Origin: Klebsormidium nitens
Taxonomy: Eukaryota; Streptophyta; Klebsormidiophyceae; Klebsormidiales; Klebsormidiaceae
Direction: 5' to 3'
Length of the DNA stretch: 64,000 nt
Assembly (NCBI GenBank): GCA_000708835.1
Contig: DF237125.1
Span: 1 to 64,000, forward strand
The notes under the pieces are model-generated. The model saw only the letters and a list, made by a program, of their open reading frames with translations, was not told where the DNA came from and searched no databases. Position 1 is the stretch's first letter; each line of letters begins with the position of its first letter. Position numbers and translations under genes: made by a program. This document shows, one piece after another, positions 23,527 through 33,577 of the stretch.

Positions 23527-24144
23527 TGTTCACTTTCCTTAGGCTTTCATCTCAGCTTAAATCAGCGGATAGAAAGAGATGAAGCACTTGACCATACTTT
23601 CTAGCGACCTCTTCCGGCCTCCTGACTTTTGCCATTGGCATTGGAAAATGCAAATTGCAATGCAGACATTGCATGTTGCGTGCATTGGCTTCGTCACAAC
23701 TTGAACTTCCAGGTGGGTTGAGCGCCTAGATTCTTAACCAAGCATTAACCCGGTCACATAGCCTCCCGGTCATCGGTCGCCGGACTCAAACATGGCCTCA
23801 TGTGCTAGAATAAACGACCCGGTTCACTTCACTCCGGCCACCCTTGATAAAACCTGCCAAAACCCAATCGGGTTACGATTTTTGGCGCGAAGGGTTACAT
23901 AAATCGATTCGTGCAGAGTCGGAAATAGTCTGAGCTAGGCGCCATTTCATAGCGCAGAAAACAGGTGACATGTCCTTGCAAGGGAGCTTCCTACGCCCTA
24001 TCTGTATACGGTATATGATCCAATTCTCAGGAGAAGCGCCACCATCATTTCCTGGTCTGCATTGGGACTCAGCAAGGCTTACGGAAGGTTATACTTTAAG
24101 GCGCGAGAGGGAAGGGCTTCAAAAGGACAGTCCGAGTTGTCACA
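23527..24144. other. Shared upstream region of murF and the SAE1 pseudogene
   Basis: This 618-bp interval lies between the divergent murF start (23526, minus) and the broken SAE1 copy (24145, plus). It contains the E2F-like element at 23879-23899, which is also conserved before the intact SAE1. Confidence 0.5.
23879..23899 (+). promoter_or_regulatory. E2F-like element, copy before SAE1 pseudogene
   Basis: TTTTTGGCGCGAAGGGTTAC and one further base are identical to 33305-33325, which lie about the same distance (roughly 270 bp) before the intact SAE1 start. TTTGGCGCGAA fits the E2F/DP consensus TTTSSCGC. Identity in otherwise diverged flanks suggests a functional site kept or copied with the gene. 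Confidence 0.55.
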
Positions 24145-25626
24145 ATGGCGCAAGAGGGCCATGCCATGCTGACCAAGCAGGAAGCGGCTGTGTATGATAG
24201 GCACATCTGGGTCTTGGGGGGTGGAAGCACACAAGAGGTGCGTAAAAGCCCTCCAAGCAGACTTTGCATAAAACTTTTTTTTGTTGGAAACCTATGCAAT
24301 CATCCAACTCGAACTCCAGCTTCAGCTCACAACCTGTCGCCTTAAGTATCCGTGCATAGTCTTTGCTAGTGTCTGTGTATGAAGCAAAAAGTGTTTGTTG
24401 GAACAGTCAAAATGGGCTTTGCATTTAACAACCGCTTGGTTTATTTGAACGCGAAACTTGGTAAGAAAGCAGTGGTGGAATCTCACCACCTCTTTTTCTC
24501 TGCTGCTGTGGCTTGAGCTCTTGGTTGCCCAGATAACTTACTTGAAGCGTCGTCTATGGTGCATCCAGTGGATACTAAATGGGTTCTGGCTGACTCAGCA
24601 TTGATCCATTGCTGGCGACTAATCAATCTTTATATGAAGCGCGGCTGAGATGTCAATTCCAAGTACGTGGGCCCATTATTGGTGTCACTTTTTCATTTGT
24701 AGTTGACTCTCTCTGACAGGCACTCAAAAAGTCACTCCCCTCTCTTGACAGGATGAGCAGACCCAACTTCCTGGTGGGGGGTGCCACCACCGGCATCATC
24801 GCGGAGGCCCTGAAGAAATTTGTTCTGGCTGGAGTGGGGTCTGTGAACCTTGCTGATGACAGTCAAGTTTCCTTCTCATACCGGGCCTCGTAGACACTGG
24901 TGCGTCAATGGGGGCAGCGTGCCCGGCAGCGCTGCGGGACCTCAATCCAATGGTGGCTATCGAACGGTCAGAGCAGGTGAGCTTTGTTCTGACATTTAGA
25001 AGTAAGCAACAGGATTGTGCATCAAGAGTGAATTTCGGCAGCGACATCTTTCCTCATGGCGGCCTATCATTTTGAGAGAGGTGGCACGCACTGGTTGTCC
25101 ACTTTTCCCTGGGTATTGAGCATGTTTCCATCTAGAAATGACCCGTCGTTGACTCATGAACTTGCATCTTCTCTCAGAGAGTTCTGTAGCGAGTAGCAAA
25201 GGTTTTGGTGAATCCAAAGGGACTTTGGCTAGTGCTCCTTTATGTCAATAATGAAGTAGACATGTTCACACCCCAAATCCTGGTTGACTATTTGAACCGT
25301 AAAATAAAGGAAAGGCTGGCTGAGGAACCGAGAGACCGCGCGTTCACTTACTAGTGAGACCGCGCTCACATACTAGAAAGCAGATCTGTGTAAGCCCAAC
25401 TCTTAGCAGACAACATTGGCCTTTTTCTGAAGATTAGATGACAATCAAGCATAAATACTGGACAGACGTGAATGGCTATGGAAAGAAGTGGTTCAAGGTG
25501 ACTGGACTCAGGCAGTCGAGAAGTGAACCGTGGAAACTTTGCTTGCAGGAACACTGCGAATCAGGCGCCAGAGTTCTCTGTCCCTTCACTCTGTTTCTAC
25601 TAGGTCGGGTGCCCCTTGACTTAAAG
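24145..25626 (+). pseudogene. SAE1 pseudogene (partial, three exons)
   Basis: A broken copy of the SUMO E1 small subunit gene found intact at 33,578. Exon 1 (24145 to about 24239) begins MAQEGHAMLTKQEAAVYDR, but an extra base just before a G run (GTCTTGGGGGG against GTTTGGGGGG) shifts the frame. Exon 2 (24752-24976) keeps FLVGGATTGIIAEALKKFV but has an internal deletion of about 25 bases followed by an in-frame TAG. Exon 3 (about 25547-25626) is recognisable only at DNA level by its GGTCGGGTGCCCCTTGACTT core. Exons 4-6 were not found. The duplicated order and intron positions show it arose by DNA duplication rather than retroposition. Confidence 0.85.
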
Positions 25627-26937
25627 GTGAGAGGATCACAATAATTGGCGCATTCAATGCTGAAGGCGCAGCAACCGAGTCTCTCCTCACTAGAAGCTTC
25701 AGCTTGACATCCAGCCAAACAGAGTGGCCCTTGCTTTTGTGCCTCTGTTCCCAAGACCGTTCATATCCTGGGTTGCGGTTCTAATTGCAATTGCGGCTGT
25801 AAAGACGGCTATGTAAGCCATGTTTGCACACTTCAGTCGAAGGGATCGACTGGAGCGCTACTCTTCCAGCAGCCTGGGAGCCAATAGGAGGGGAAGTGGT
25901 CCAGCGCTTCAGTGGGGAGCTATGCATCCGGGCTGTCTGCCAACTATTGGCCTCGATGAACAATAAAGACGACATCTCTTGAAGAGGTATGCAGTAGCGG
26001 TTTGACTCATTCCCCACGTGTTTAGGGGCAAGTAGAGATTGCCCGATCTTGTCCCTGTCTCATTTGATCTGGAGCAGAGATCTGACCCACTTCGTTTGCG
26101 GGGTCAGCTAGTCGTGACAACTTCATTGCCGCTCGTGTTAGTAAAACCAACTGAGCAGGTAATGCTTGCTGCAAGCATGGATAGCCAGAAACTAAAAAGG
26201 AACCAACAGAAGAAAACTGTATCCAAATCTACGATGCGACCAAACGGTACTTAAACAGGACTTGACAGCAGACGACCGCTTCGGCCGCCTCTAGCTTGTC
26301 GTAAATTTATTCGCTTCCAGGTCCCGTTCCACTTTGTGGCCGGTCTGTTCTGATTTGGTCCCTTGGCGAGCCGTCCATTTACTGCCGTTCTTCCTGAGGG
26401 GTTTGGTGGGAAAGCCGTTCTGTTCGAGGTATCTGAGCTGACCCCCTCCGTCGTGGAGCCTCCTCTGCTATTGCAGGTTCGGTCAAACCTGGCCGCCTGA
26501 CCTGACTCTGCTTTCAGCCCGTCGCAGAACTTGGCCGAAAGCCCGGAACCTGGGCCGTTCGATGAATTTTGTCCTAGCATCCGAGGGTTCAAGTTTTGCG
26601 CATCGGGCAAACTTCTGCGATCGGCTCAAATCGGACTCGGGTCAAGCGGCCAGGTTTGACCGAATGTGCAATACACCCAATCTCTTTCCAAAGATTGTTT
26701 CCGTACCAAGTCTTGTTCCGAGTTGATGCCAGTCCGTGCTGACTGTCTTCTGATCTGACCCCGTTTCGTGCTGATTCCGTCCATCCTAAGGACATCCCTG
26801 TTTTGATCATTCCGTGGCTGGGTTATGGCGAGTCCGCCGGGGGGAAGCGGATCTGTTGCTAAATCCAACCGGTGTTGATGCTGCCCGGTTCGAATGGCAA
26901 AATGTGATTTAGTTTCCGCTTTTTGACGTTGCTACAG
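25627..26937. other. Interval with foldback-like sequence, no gene resolved
   Basis: Upstream exons of the gene at 26,938 must lie in or before this stretch, but none was recognised. It contains the inverted repeat at about 26,470-26,670. Confidence 0.35.
26470..26672. repeat. Imperfect long inverted repeat
   Basis: The arm at about 26,470-26,545 and the reverse complement of about 26,595-26,672 align over roughly 75 bp with an exact 19-bp core, TTCGGTCAAACCTGGCCGC, at 26476 on the left and in the 26,648 region on the right. Weaker similarity may extend outward to about 26,260 and 26,870. It resembles a decayed foldback or MITE-type element. Confidence 0.6.
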
Positions 26938-27992
26938 GTACGAACATTGCAGGCATTGCCCAGCAGAAACTGGACCGGATGGGAGAGGACGTCAGCGAAA
27001 CCATCAACAACGTGAGCACAACGGAGGTGCGCTCTAGGGTTTTTCATTTACTCTGGCGTTTGTCGCATCGCGAGCACGAAAACTCTGGTCCGAAAGTTTG
27101 AAGCCGTCTGAAGCGGAGGTTGGACGTCAAAGCTGGCCCTTTAGCGACACTTCGGAAAAGTTACAATGTCGTCTTACCTTCGGTCTCTCAGGTTGTTTGC
27201 GTAAAAGCAAACGGATATAACTAAGATTCTTCAGAGGAGACAGAACTTGAGCGCTGACATGGGCCTGCAGTCGGGTCTCCACATGCGGCTCTGACTCTCT
27301 AACAATCTGAGAACCCTCCGGTCGTGCAGACTTAGAAGTTTGGAAAGAGGATAGCGACTCCTGCTTGCAAGCTCGATAGGAGGACGACGTCTGCTGCCGC
27401 TGCCCTTAGCTCGTGAACCCGCGGTCGGAAAATCAACGAACCGTTCCTCTTATCCTCAGCAACATCGACGAGAACCTTAACCGATTCCCAGCCCGAGTAC
27501 CTAACTGAAGGACACGATCACTTTGATCGTCGGGGCTCCGCAAGTTGGCCTTACTTGCACTTATTGTAACCGTGCTCCTGCAGATTAGGGATGGGGCTGC
27601 CGCGGCCGGTGCGAATGGGCTTGATGTGGTGGTCCGCATAGTGACATTCATCTTAGCTCGCTTGTATCGTCTAAACCGAAAGGTGAGGCGACCTCTGCAA
27701 CTACCCACGCTCTAACTCATCCCATACATACTAAGCAATCAGGGAGTAAAAAAGACAACCACGTCCAAGTGTTGGGAAGGCTTGCGCTTCAGAGTGGGTC
27801 TTGCTTTCTTAACAGACTCTTGTCTTCGAGATTGCTCTCAGCATGGGTTCCGTGATCCGCCTCGTGGTCTTGGAGTCTGGCAAAGCTATCGCTGGAACCT
27901 GGGGCTCTGTGAGACACAAACCTCGAACCGTGAACAGGAAAGGCAAGGACGGCAGGAAACTCAAATTTGAGTACAGAGGGGGCACTCTTTGA
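26938..27992 (+). CDS. Unrecognised protein, 3' part (three exons)
   Basis: Three exons join in phase: 26938-27026, 27584-27682 and 27831-27992. They encode a 115-residue C-terminal part. Visible parts are an amphipathic QQKLDRMGEDVSETINN segment, an alanine-rich RDGAAAAGANGLD linker, a helix VVVRIVTFILARLYRLNR, a segment SVIRLVVLESGKAIAGTWG, and a basic tail PRTVNRKGKDGRKLKF. The first exon begins in phase 1 after a TTGCTACAG acceptor, so at least one upstream exon is missing. The hydrophobic-amphipathic pattern suggests membrane or lipid association. I do not recognise the family. Support comes from phase consistency and protein-like composition only. Confidence 0.45.
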
Positions 27993-30563
27993 AGCCCTTT
28001 CTGGCTTACCGTGGTCGACCACCCTCATCTTGTGTTTTTGCCTACAATTTTAGCTTGCATGTGTATATTTGATATCTGCAGTGAGCCTTCGATCGGAAAG
28101 GAAAGCACGTTCTAAAACTCGTCGCGATTCTTCCCCTCTACAGCAAAATCCTTGGTGGCACCGTGCTGACTCTATTGGCAGACCCGAGTCAACTGGAGAT
28201 GGCCGATATGATAACCGACATTAAACTAAACTTCCAATTCTTTGAGCAAGCAAAGAACGGAAGAATGTCTAGGAGCCGCTTTGACTGGATCGGGAAGCAG
28301 CGCTTAGCATAAGGCCTCCTTGGAAACCCGTTACAAGATGAAGTCCTGCCGAAAACCGTGGGGTCTTTACGTAAACTGTTCCTATGTCTGGTGGTCTCAA
28401 AGCAGGGCACTAGCCGCGAAGTGCACTCGATGAGACCTGCCAGATAGCAATCTTGGCAGGTGGCTGCCACAATGAATTGCGTAATCTCGGAGCTCAGTGC
28501 GGGCCATGTTCTTATGTCCGATCGTCGCGTGCAGCCCAAGGCGGCCACATGGTTGCGCTCTTTGGAACAGGTTTAGGCGGCATATATGCACTTTTGTTGG
28601 CAAATTTCCCCGTAGTTGAAGGAACTTGGAAGCGCCCCCGTTTGGAAATTATCCCAAGTGGCAGTGAGTCTGGCAGAACGCGTTAGGCCCAGTCCATGGC
28701 ATGACACCATGCCACCATTGGCACGGATGAGTGATTGACCTCGGAGTACAACCTACATAAGTGGCACACGTCAAATAGCCTAGTAGTTGGCACGCCTTCA
28801 AAATACGACGTGCAAATCATTGTCATTCAGTATTGCATGCCTCAGATAAAATTGACATGCACAGAAATTCAAGGGAACGTCGCATGGTCCTTTCCGACCT
28901 GCATGGCGCCGAAACTAATCAAGGCCGTAACATGTCGGTGGCGGGTCGGAGAAGACTGCGACTCCCTTAAGGAAATTCATGAATTCAATGATTGTATGTT
29001 CGACAACGTTGCATGAATCACGTTGCATCCAATGATCTGGCGGCCGCCATGCGAACCTAGCTACATTATTAGCGCCTCTGCATCAGCGCCAATGGTCGGA
29101 TGTCATCTACCATGCGACCGACCAGCCTATCAAAACTTGAAAACCAGACATCCATGCAAAAGCTTTGCAAACAACACCATCCAGTGACGCGGTGCATGTC
29201 ACGTACTAACATATTTCGCTTCCTAGCCTCGGGCCTAGAGTAGATGTGTGACACCGCACATATTCTCCATCGATCTAGGGCAGACCAAACGCACAACGAC
29301 TTTGATGGGGTCAATCTAGCAACGCAAGATGCTCCCGCAAGATCCCAGCGGTTGCAGCAACATTAGCTCGGAGGTAATCAGAGTTTAAATCTCAGGTTCG
29401 CAAAGCAGAGTCACGTCCAGAATTTCTTCGAATCGAGGCAGAGTCATGTGCATATGTCAGGACTTCTTCCCGCCAGATAACAAAGGGGCTTCCCTCAATA
29501 AAGAGGGTCCCGAGCTGGCAACTAGCCTGAACGTACTTTGGAGCGGATGGAGTCGACTACTCCAATCTGCTCTATACGGACACGATCATCTGTCCAAATA
29601 CCCTAACTTCTTTCGGGGACGTACACATCTGGGGGTACGTGCACCGAAGCTGTCCTAAAACTACAATGCGATTTGCGAGGTCATACACAATCAACACTCA
29701 AAGCCGCATCCACAAGCCATAATCTACAACCCGTCCATCAGCAACACAATCTCGCCGGCCATCTGCAACACGTTTGCACGCTAAGTCCGGTGCAGTGACT
29801 TCGACCCAGACAAACAACGCCACGAAGCAAGCAAAGTTACTATCAAGCAATCAAAGCAATCAGCAATCGGACTTCAGACCTCCGCTCGCCTAAGAACGAC
29901 CAGCTGGAATTCCGCATGCTCTGTATGACGGGAAAACGACAGGAAACCGAACGGGACAACTCAAGATTTCGTCCTGCGATTTAACTGAGAGGATGCAGAG
30001 GCCGCTCGCCAGGCACCCCGCAGTCTGTCAACCGTTGCTGGGCCCAGCTTCGGCGGAAACATCTGCAAACGGGAGGAGGGAGGCCATGATTTACTGAAGC
30101 AGCGCATGCCATGTAAACATGGGTTTAAGCCACCACGTGCCACGAAGTTTCTGAAACGAACCAACCCCTGATTCTCAGGACCGTTTCGTTAAGATGGACG
30201 CGACAAAGGTTGCTTGCCGTCGAGATCTGCGGCCCTCTTAGCGAAGGATACATTCAGCAGAACGAGCAGAATTCTGCGACGGGCCCAGCCGATCCGGCTT
30301 GTGCAACATCAGTACTTTAGACATTCTTCCATTTCCTCCTACTGGACGAAGACGGTCTGCTTGAGTGGGCAGACGACCGCGCACACGCCAACGAGAAGAG
30401 TCGGACAAGGCTGTTGATGCAAATTGTGAACAGCCGTCCCGCCTAAGCGGACGCTTCGCCGCCCAAAGGGACTCAGATCTCAAGGGCAAAAGTCATCATC
30501 CACTCAAGTCATCGTCCATCTGAACACCTAACACGAGTCAAGACTGTGGTCATTTCAGATTAC
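27993..30563. other. Intergenic, no gene recognised
   Basis: About 2.6 kb without convincing coding sequence. A small hairpin, TGGCATG-ACAC-CATGCCA, lies near 28697-28714. A 3'-terminal exon of the minus-strand patatin gene may be hidden close to 30,200-30,560. Confidence 0.4.
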
Positions 30564-32879
30564 CTAGCACCTTATGACAACATGGTTGTAGTCCTGACAA
30601 GCAGGTAATCCAAGCAGAGTGACTAGAACAGGTCCCTTACCCTCAACGTGCTCCAGAATCTCTGCATCGTCCGCCACCAGTCGCGATGCGCTGCGCCCCC
30701 CCAGGGCCCCCCTCATCCCGATTGCTTCCGCGCCATCCGGTTTTGTCGGTTCCATGCGGCCCAGTTGCTTTTCCAATGCCGCTTTGTCAAAGGACCGATC
30801 CAGATGCGCTTTCGCATCGTCAGCGAGCCTTTTCAGCTGCTCATCCGAGTTGTCGTCCATCGCTTTCGACGCGCTCACCAGCGGAATGTCCACCCGGATG
30901 TAGTTCTCCTCTGCTCCAAAGCTCTTGAAGAGGCGTTCGACCTCGTCGTGAACAACCATCGCGCTCCCCTTCATCGACGCTTTGACGAGGTACCCAATCC
31001 AACCAAAGAAACAGTAGCAGCCCCTGGGGCGCGCTCTTTTTGACTGGTCACTGCTTGCATGGTCCTCCTGAGATTGAACGGGTTTAAAGCCAGTACCCAA
31101 AGAAACCACAAACAGGTTTCTCAGATCCACCACGTGGTCTCTTCCCTTGTCCTCGAAGTACTTCCTGTTTTCCAGGGCATGGGTGATTGCCAACATAGTG
31201 GGGTTGTTGACATAAATCCCGCCATCAAGGAACCGCTTCCCGTCAAGGACGGCTGGCACAAAGAAGGTCGGCGCGGCCGAAGTAGCCCGGCAAACCTCGC
31301 GCAAAAGCTTTCCGCGATGCTCCTCCCGAAGGGAGCTGAAGACCACCGGCCGGTCGTTGTCGACCTCATATGCCGGAATCACTAAAGGAGTGAGTGCATC
31401 TTCGAGCCTTAACTCCCCAAGCTGTTCCTCCAGCTCGCGTTCTAAAGGTCCGGCAGCATGCTTCGGGAAGCAGCACCAGCCGAAGCAGCGGAGGCGGGCC
31501 CAGAAACCCGAGAAGATCCGCTTCCCCAAACTTCGGTACACGCCCTCGATTTCTGCTGCAGAAAACATCGGCTCGACTGCGTCGCGGTTCAGGTCCTTAT
31601 TGGGGGCACAGAGCATCGTGGCAATGATTCCCCCCGTGCTCGTTCCCGCAACGATGTCGAAGCAATCGTGCAACGGCCTTGACTGGTCTCCTCCCAAGGC
31701 CTGCTCAAGCCGTCCAAGCCATTCTGCAGGCAACACACCTCTGATGCCGCCTCCATCAATACTGAGGATTCTGACTGGTTTGACTTCCTCTCGCACTTGG
31801 CTCAACCTGTCGGCAATGGCAAACGCTGTTCCAGCCACATGGAGACCTAAATTGCTCGCCTTTTGAAAAGCGTGCTTTGCCCGAGCCCAGTCCTTTGGTA
31901 CCCCGCTACCTCGCGAGTACAGAAGCCCAATGTTGAAATGTGCACACTCGTTCTCCTCAAGGCCGTTGGCCCTTTCATAAAGTTCCTTGGCGTTCAGAAA
32001 GTCTTCAACTCTTGCTCCGAGTTTGCATTGAAGAGTGCTTCCCAGGTTCACCATGGCCATGGCGTTGCCTAAGTCAGCCGCCTGCCGCCACAATGCCACC
32101 GCCCTCGCCTCGTCCTTCTCCACCCCCATGCCACGCGCATAGCACCCTCCCAGGTTGGACATGGCCATGGCATCCCCTAGGTCAGCCGCCAGCCTGTACA
32201 GCACCACTGCCTCGGCTTCGTGCTTCTCCACCCCCGTGCCACGCTCACAGCACACTCCCAGATTGGTCATGGCCCTGGCGTCCCCTAGGTCAGCCGCCCG
32301 CCGGAACAGCGCCACTGCCTTTTTCTCATCCTTCTCCACTCCACTCCCATTCATGTGGCACCATCCCAGGTCGGTCATGGCTGCGGCATCACCTAAGTCG
32401 GCTGCCTGTTGGTACTGCGCCACTGCCTCCGCTTCGTTCTTCTCCACCCCCCTGCCATTCTGGTAGCACACCCCCAGGTTGAACATGGCCCTGGCGTGCC
32501 CCAGGTCAGCCGCCCGCTGGTACAGCGCAACAGCCTCCGCTTCGTTCTTCTCCACCCCCATGCCATTGGCGTAGCACACTCCCAAGTTGAACATGGCCCT
32601 GGTATTCCCTAGGTCAGCCGCCCGCCGTAACAATGCCACTGCCTTTGCTTCGTCTTTCTCCACCCCCGTGCCAGTACGGTAGCAATTGCCCAGGTTGGTC
32701 ATGGCCCTGGCGTACCCTAGGTCAGCCGCCTGCTGGAACAGCGCCGCTGCCTTTTTTTCATCCTTCTCCACCCCACTCTCCTTCATGTAGCACATTCCCA
32801 GGTCGGTCATGGCTTCGGCATCACCTAAGTCGGCTGCCTGTTGGTATTGCGCCGCAAGCTCCTCGTCCTTGTTTGCCAT
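30564..32879 (-). CDS. Sel1-repeat patatin-like phospholipase
   Basis: One long exon encodes up to 771 residues. Residues 1 to about 345 contain Sel1-type helical repeats, with AADLG recurring exactly every 36 residues from residue 15 to 267, plus a diverged repeat near 312-345. A patatin domain follows: oxyanion loop GGGIRG (376-381), nucleophile elbow GTSTGG with Ser414, and the catalytic Asp in DGG (552-554). All catalytic parts are present. Patatins hydrolyse acyl esters of membrane lipids; Sel1/TPR arrays bind proteins, so a scaffolded or immune-type lipase is likely. The 108-bp DNA repeats are very alike, suggesting recent expansion or gene conversion. Near the C-terminus, VEGKGPVL spans a perfect donor (GAGG|GTAAGG, exon end 30641). 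The last 26 residues may therefore be intronic, with a short final exon downstream. Confidence 0.9.
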   Translation of the reverse strand: MANKDEELAAQYQQAADLGDAEAMTDLGMCYMKESGVEKDEKKAAALFQQAADLGYARAMTNLGNCYRTGTGVEKDEAKAVALLRRAADLGNTRAMFNLGVCYANGMGVEKNEAEAVALYQRAADLGHARAMFNLGVCYQNGRGVEKNEAEAVAQYQQAADLGDAAAMTDLGWCHMNGSGVEKDEKKAVALFRRAADLGDARAMTNLGVCCERGTGVEKHEAEAVVLYRLAADLGDAMAMSNLGGCYARGMGVEKDEARAVALWRQAADLGNAMAMVNLGSTLQCKLGARVEDFLNAKELYERANGLEENECAHFNIGLLYSRGSGVPKDWARAKHAFQKASNLGLHVAGTAFAIADRLSQVREEVKPVRILSIDGGGIRGVLPAEWLGRLEQALGGDQSRPLHDCFDIVAGTSTGGIIATMLCAPNKDLNRDAVEPMFSAAEIEGVYRSLGKRIFSGFWARLRCFGWCCFPKHAAGPLERELEEQLGELRLEDALTPLVIPAYEVDNDRPVVFSSLREEHRGKLLREVCRATSAAPTFFVPAVLDGKRFLDGGIYVNNPTMLAITHALENRKYFEDKGRDHVVDLRNLFVVSLGTGFKPVQSQEDHASSDQSKRARPRGCYCFFGWIGYLVKASMKGSAMVVHDEVERLFKSFGAEENYIRVDIPLVSASKAMDDNSDEQLKRLADDAKAHLDRSFDKAALEKQLGRMEPTKPDGAEAIGMRGALGGRSASRLVADDAEILEHVEGKGPVLVTLLGLPACQDYNHVVIRC

Positions 32880-33577
32880 TTGGGCCGCTGCAGACGCTTC
32901 GATTGTTCACAATGTGTTTTCACATTACCGCAGTCCACAATGCATCGTCCTTGACCAACCAGGAGACGTAAACTCGCAAAAGATGGATTACCCTTGCAAG
33001 AAAGCCTTCATCTGAAAGTAGGCTTCTCCGCCGCGTCTCTTGCAATGCTGTTCTGAATTCTGGATGCAGCACCAGCACCAGCAATTGGTGTGCCCTATCC
33101 ACCTCAGACCTAGCGGCTCATTTGCAGGGGTTTAAAATGGTTTTAAATTTTATAAACAATCTTCCCTCGGGAATCGCCACCGCCCGGCTCAAATGCCCAT
33201 CTCCGCCTGCTAGGATCCGCCGAAGAGCAGCCGGTTTGCTGCCGCTCACCTCAGGCCATTCCGATTCGGCATGCCAACGTGGTTCCAAACCACCAAAATT
33301 CCCCTTTTTGGCGCGAAGGGTTACAAAAACCTGTTCAGCCTGGCAGAACCAAGTAGCGCCCTGATTTTGAGCTCCTACATAACCACTGTTTCCTTAGCGA
33401 TCGTTGAACACAGAGCAGGAGGTGTGCCACCTCTGTCCTGCTTTCCGGGTTTCCCAGACCTTCCTGCTTTCTTAGTCTTGCCGGTCTGCTTCGCCAAAGA
33501 ATCTGGTGAAAAGGAAAGATACATCCAAAGGCTCGCAAAAGGAGGAGCCTGAAAACAGGACAATCCGATTTGCTGCA
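32880..33577. other. Intergenic between divergent patatin and SAE1 genes
   Basis: A 700-bp interval that should contain both promoters. The only clear element is the E2F-like site at 33305-33325. Confidence 0.5.
33305..33325 (+). promoter_or_regulatory. E2F-like element before SAE1
   Basis: Identical over 21 bp to 23879-23899 ahead of the SAE1 pseudogene and placed about 270 bp before the ATG. TTTGGCGCGAA fits E2F/DP sites, which in plants drive S-phase genes. Confidence 0.55.

Noticed and set aside
31940-32482. Long plus-strand frame opposite the patatin gene
   Set aside because: Its low-complexity Pro/His/Ser composition is the mirror of the Sel1 repeats on the real strand.
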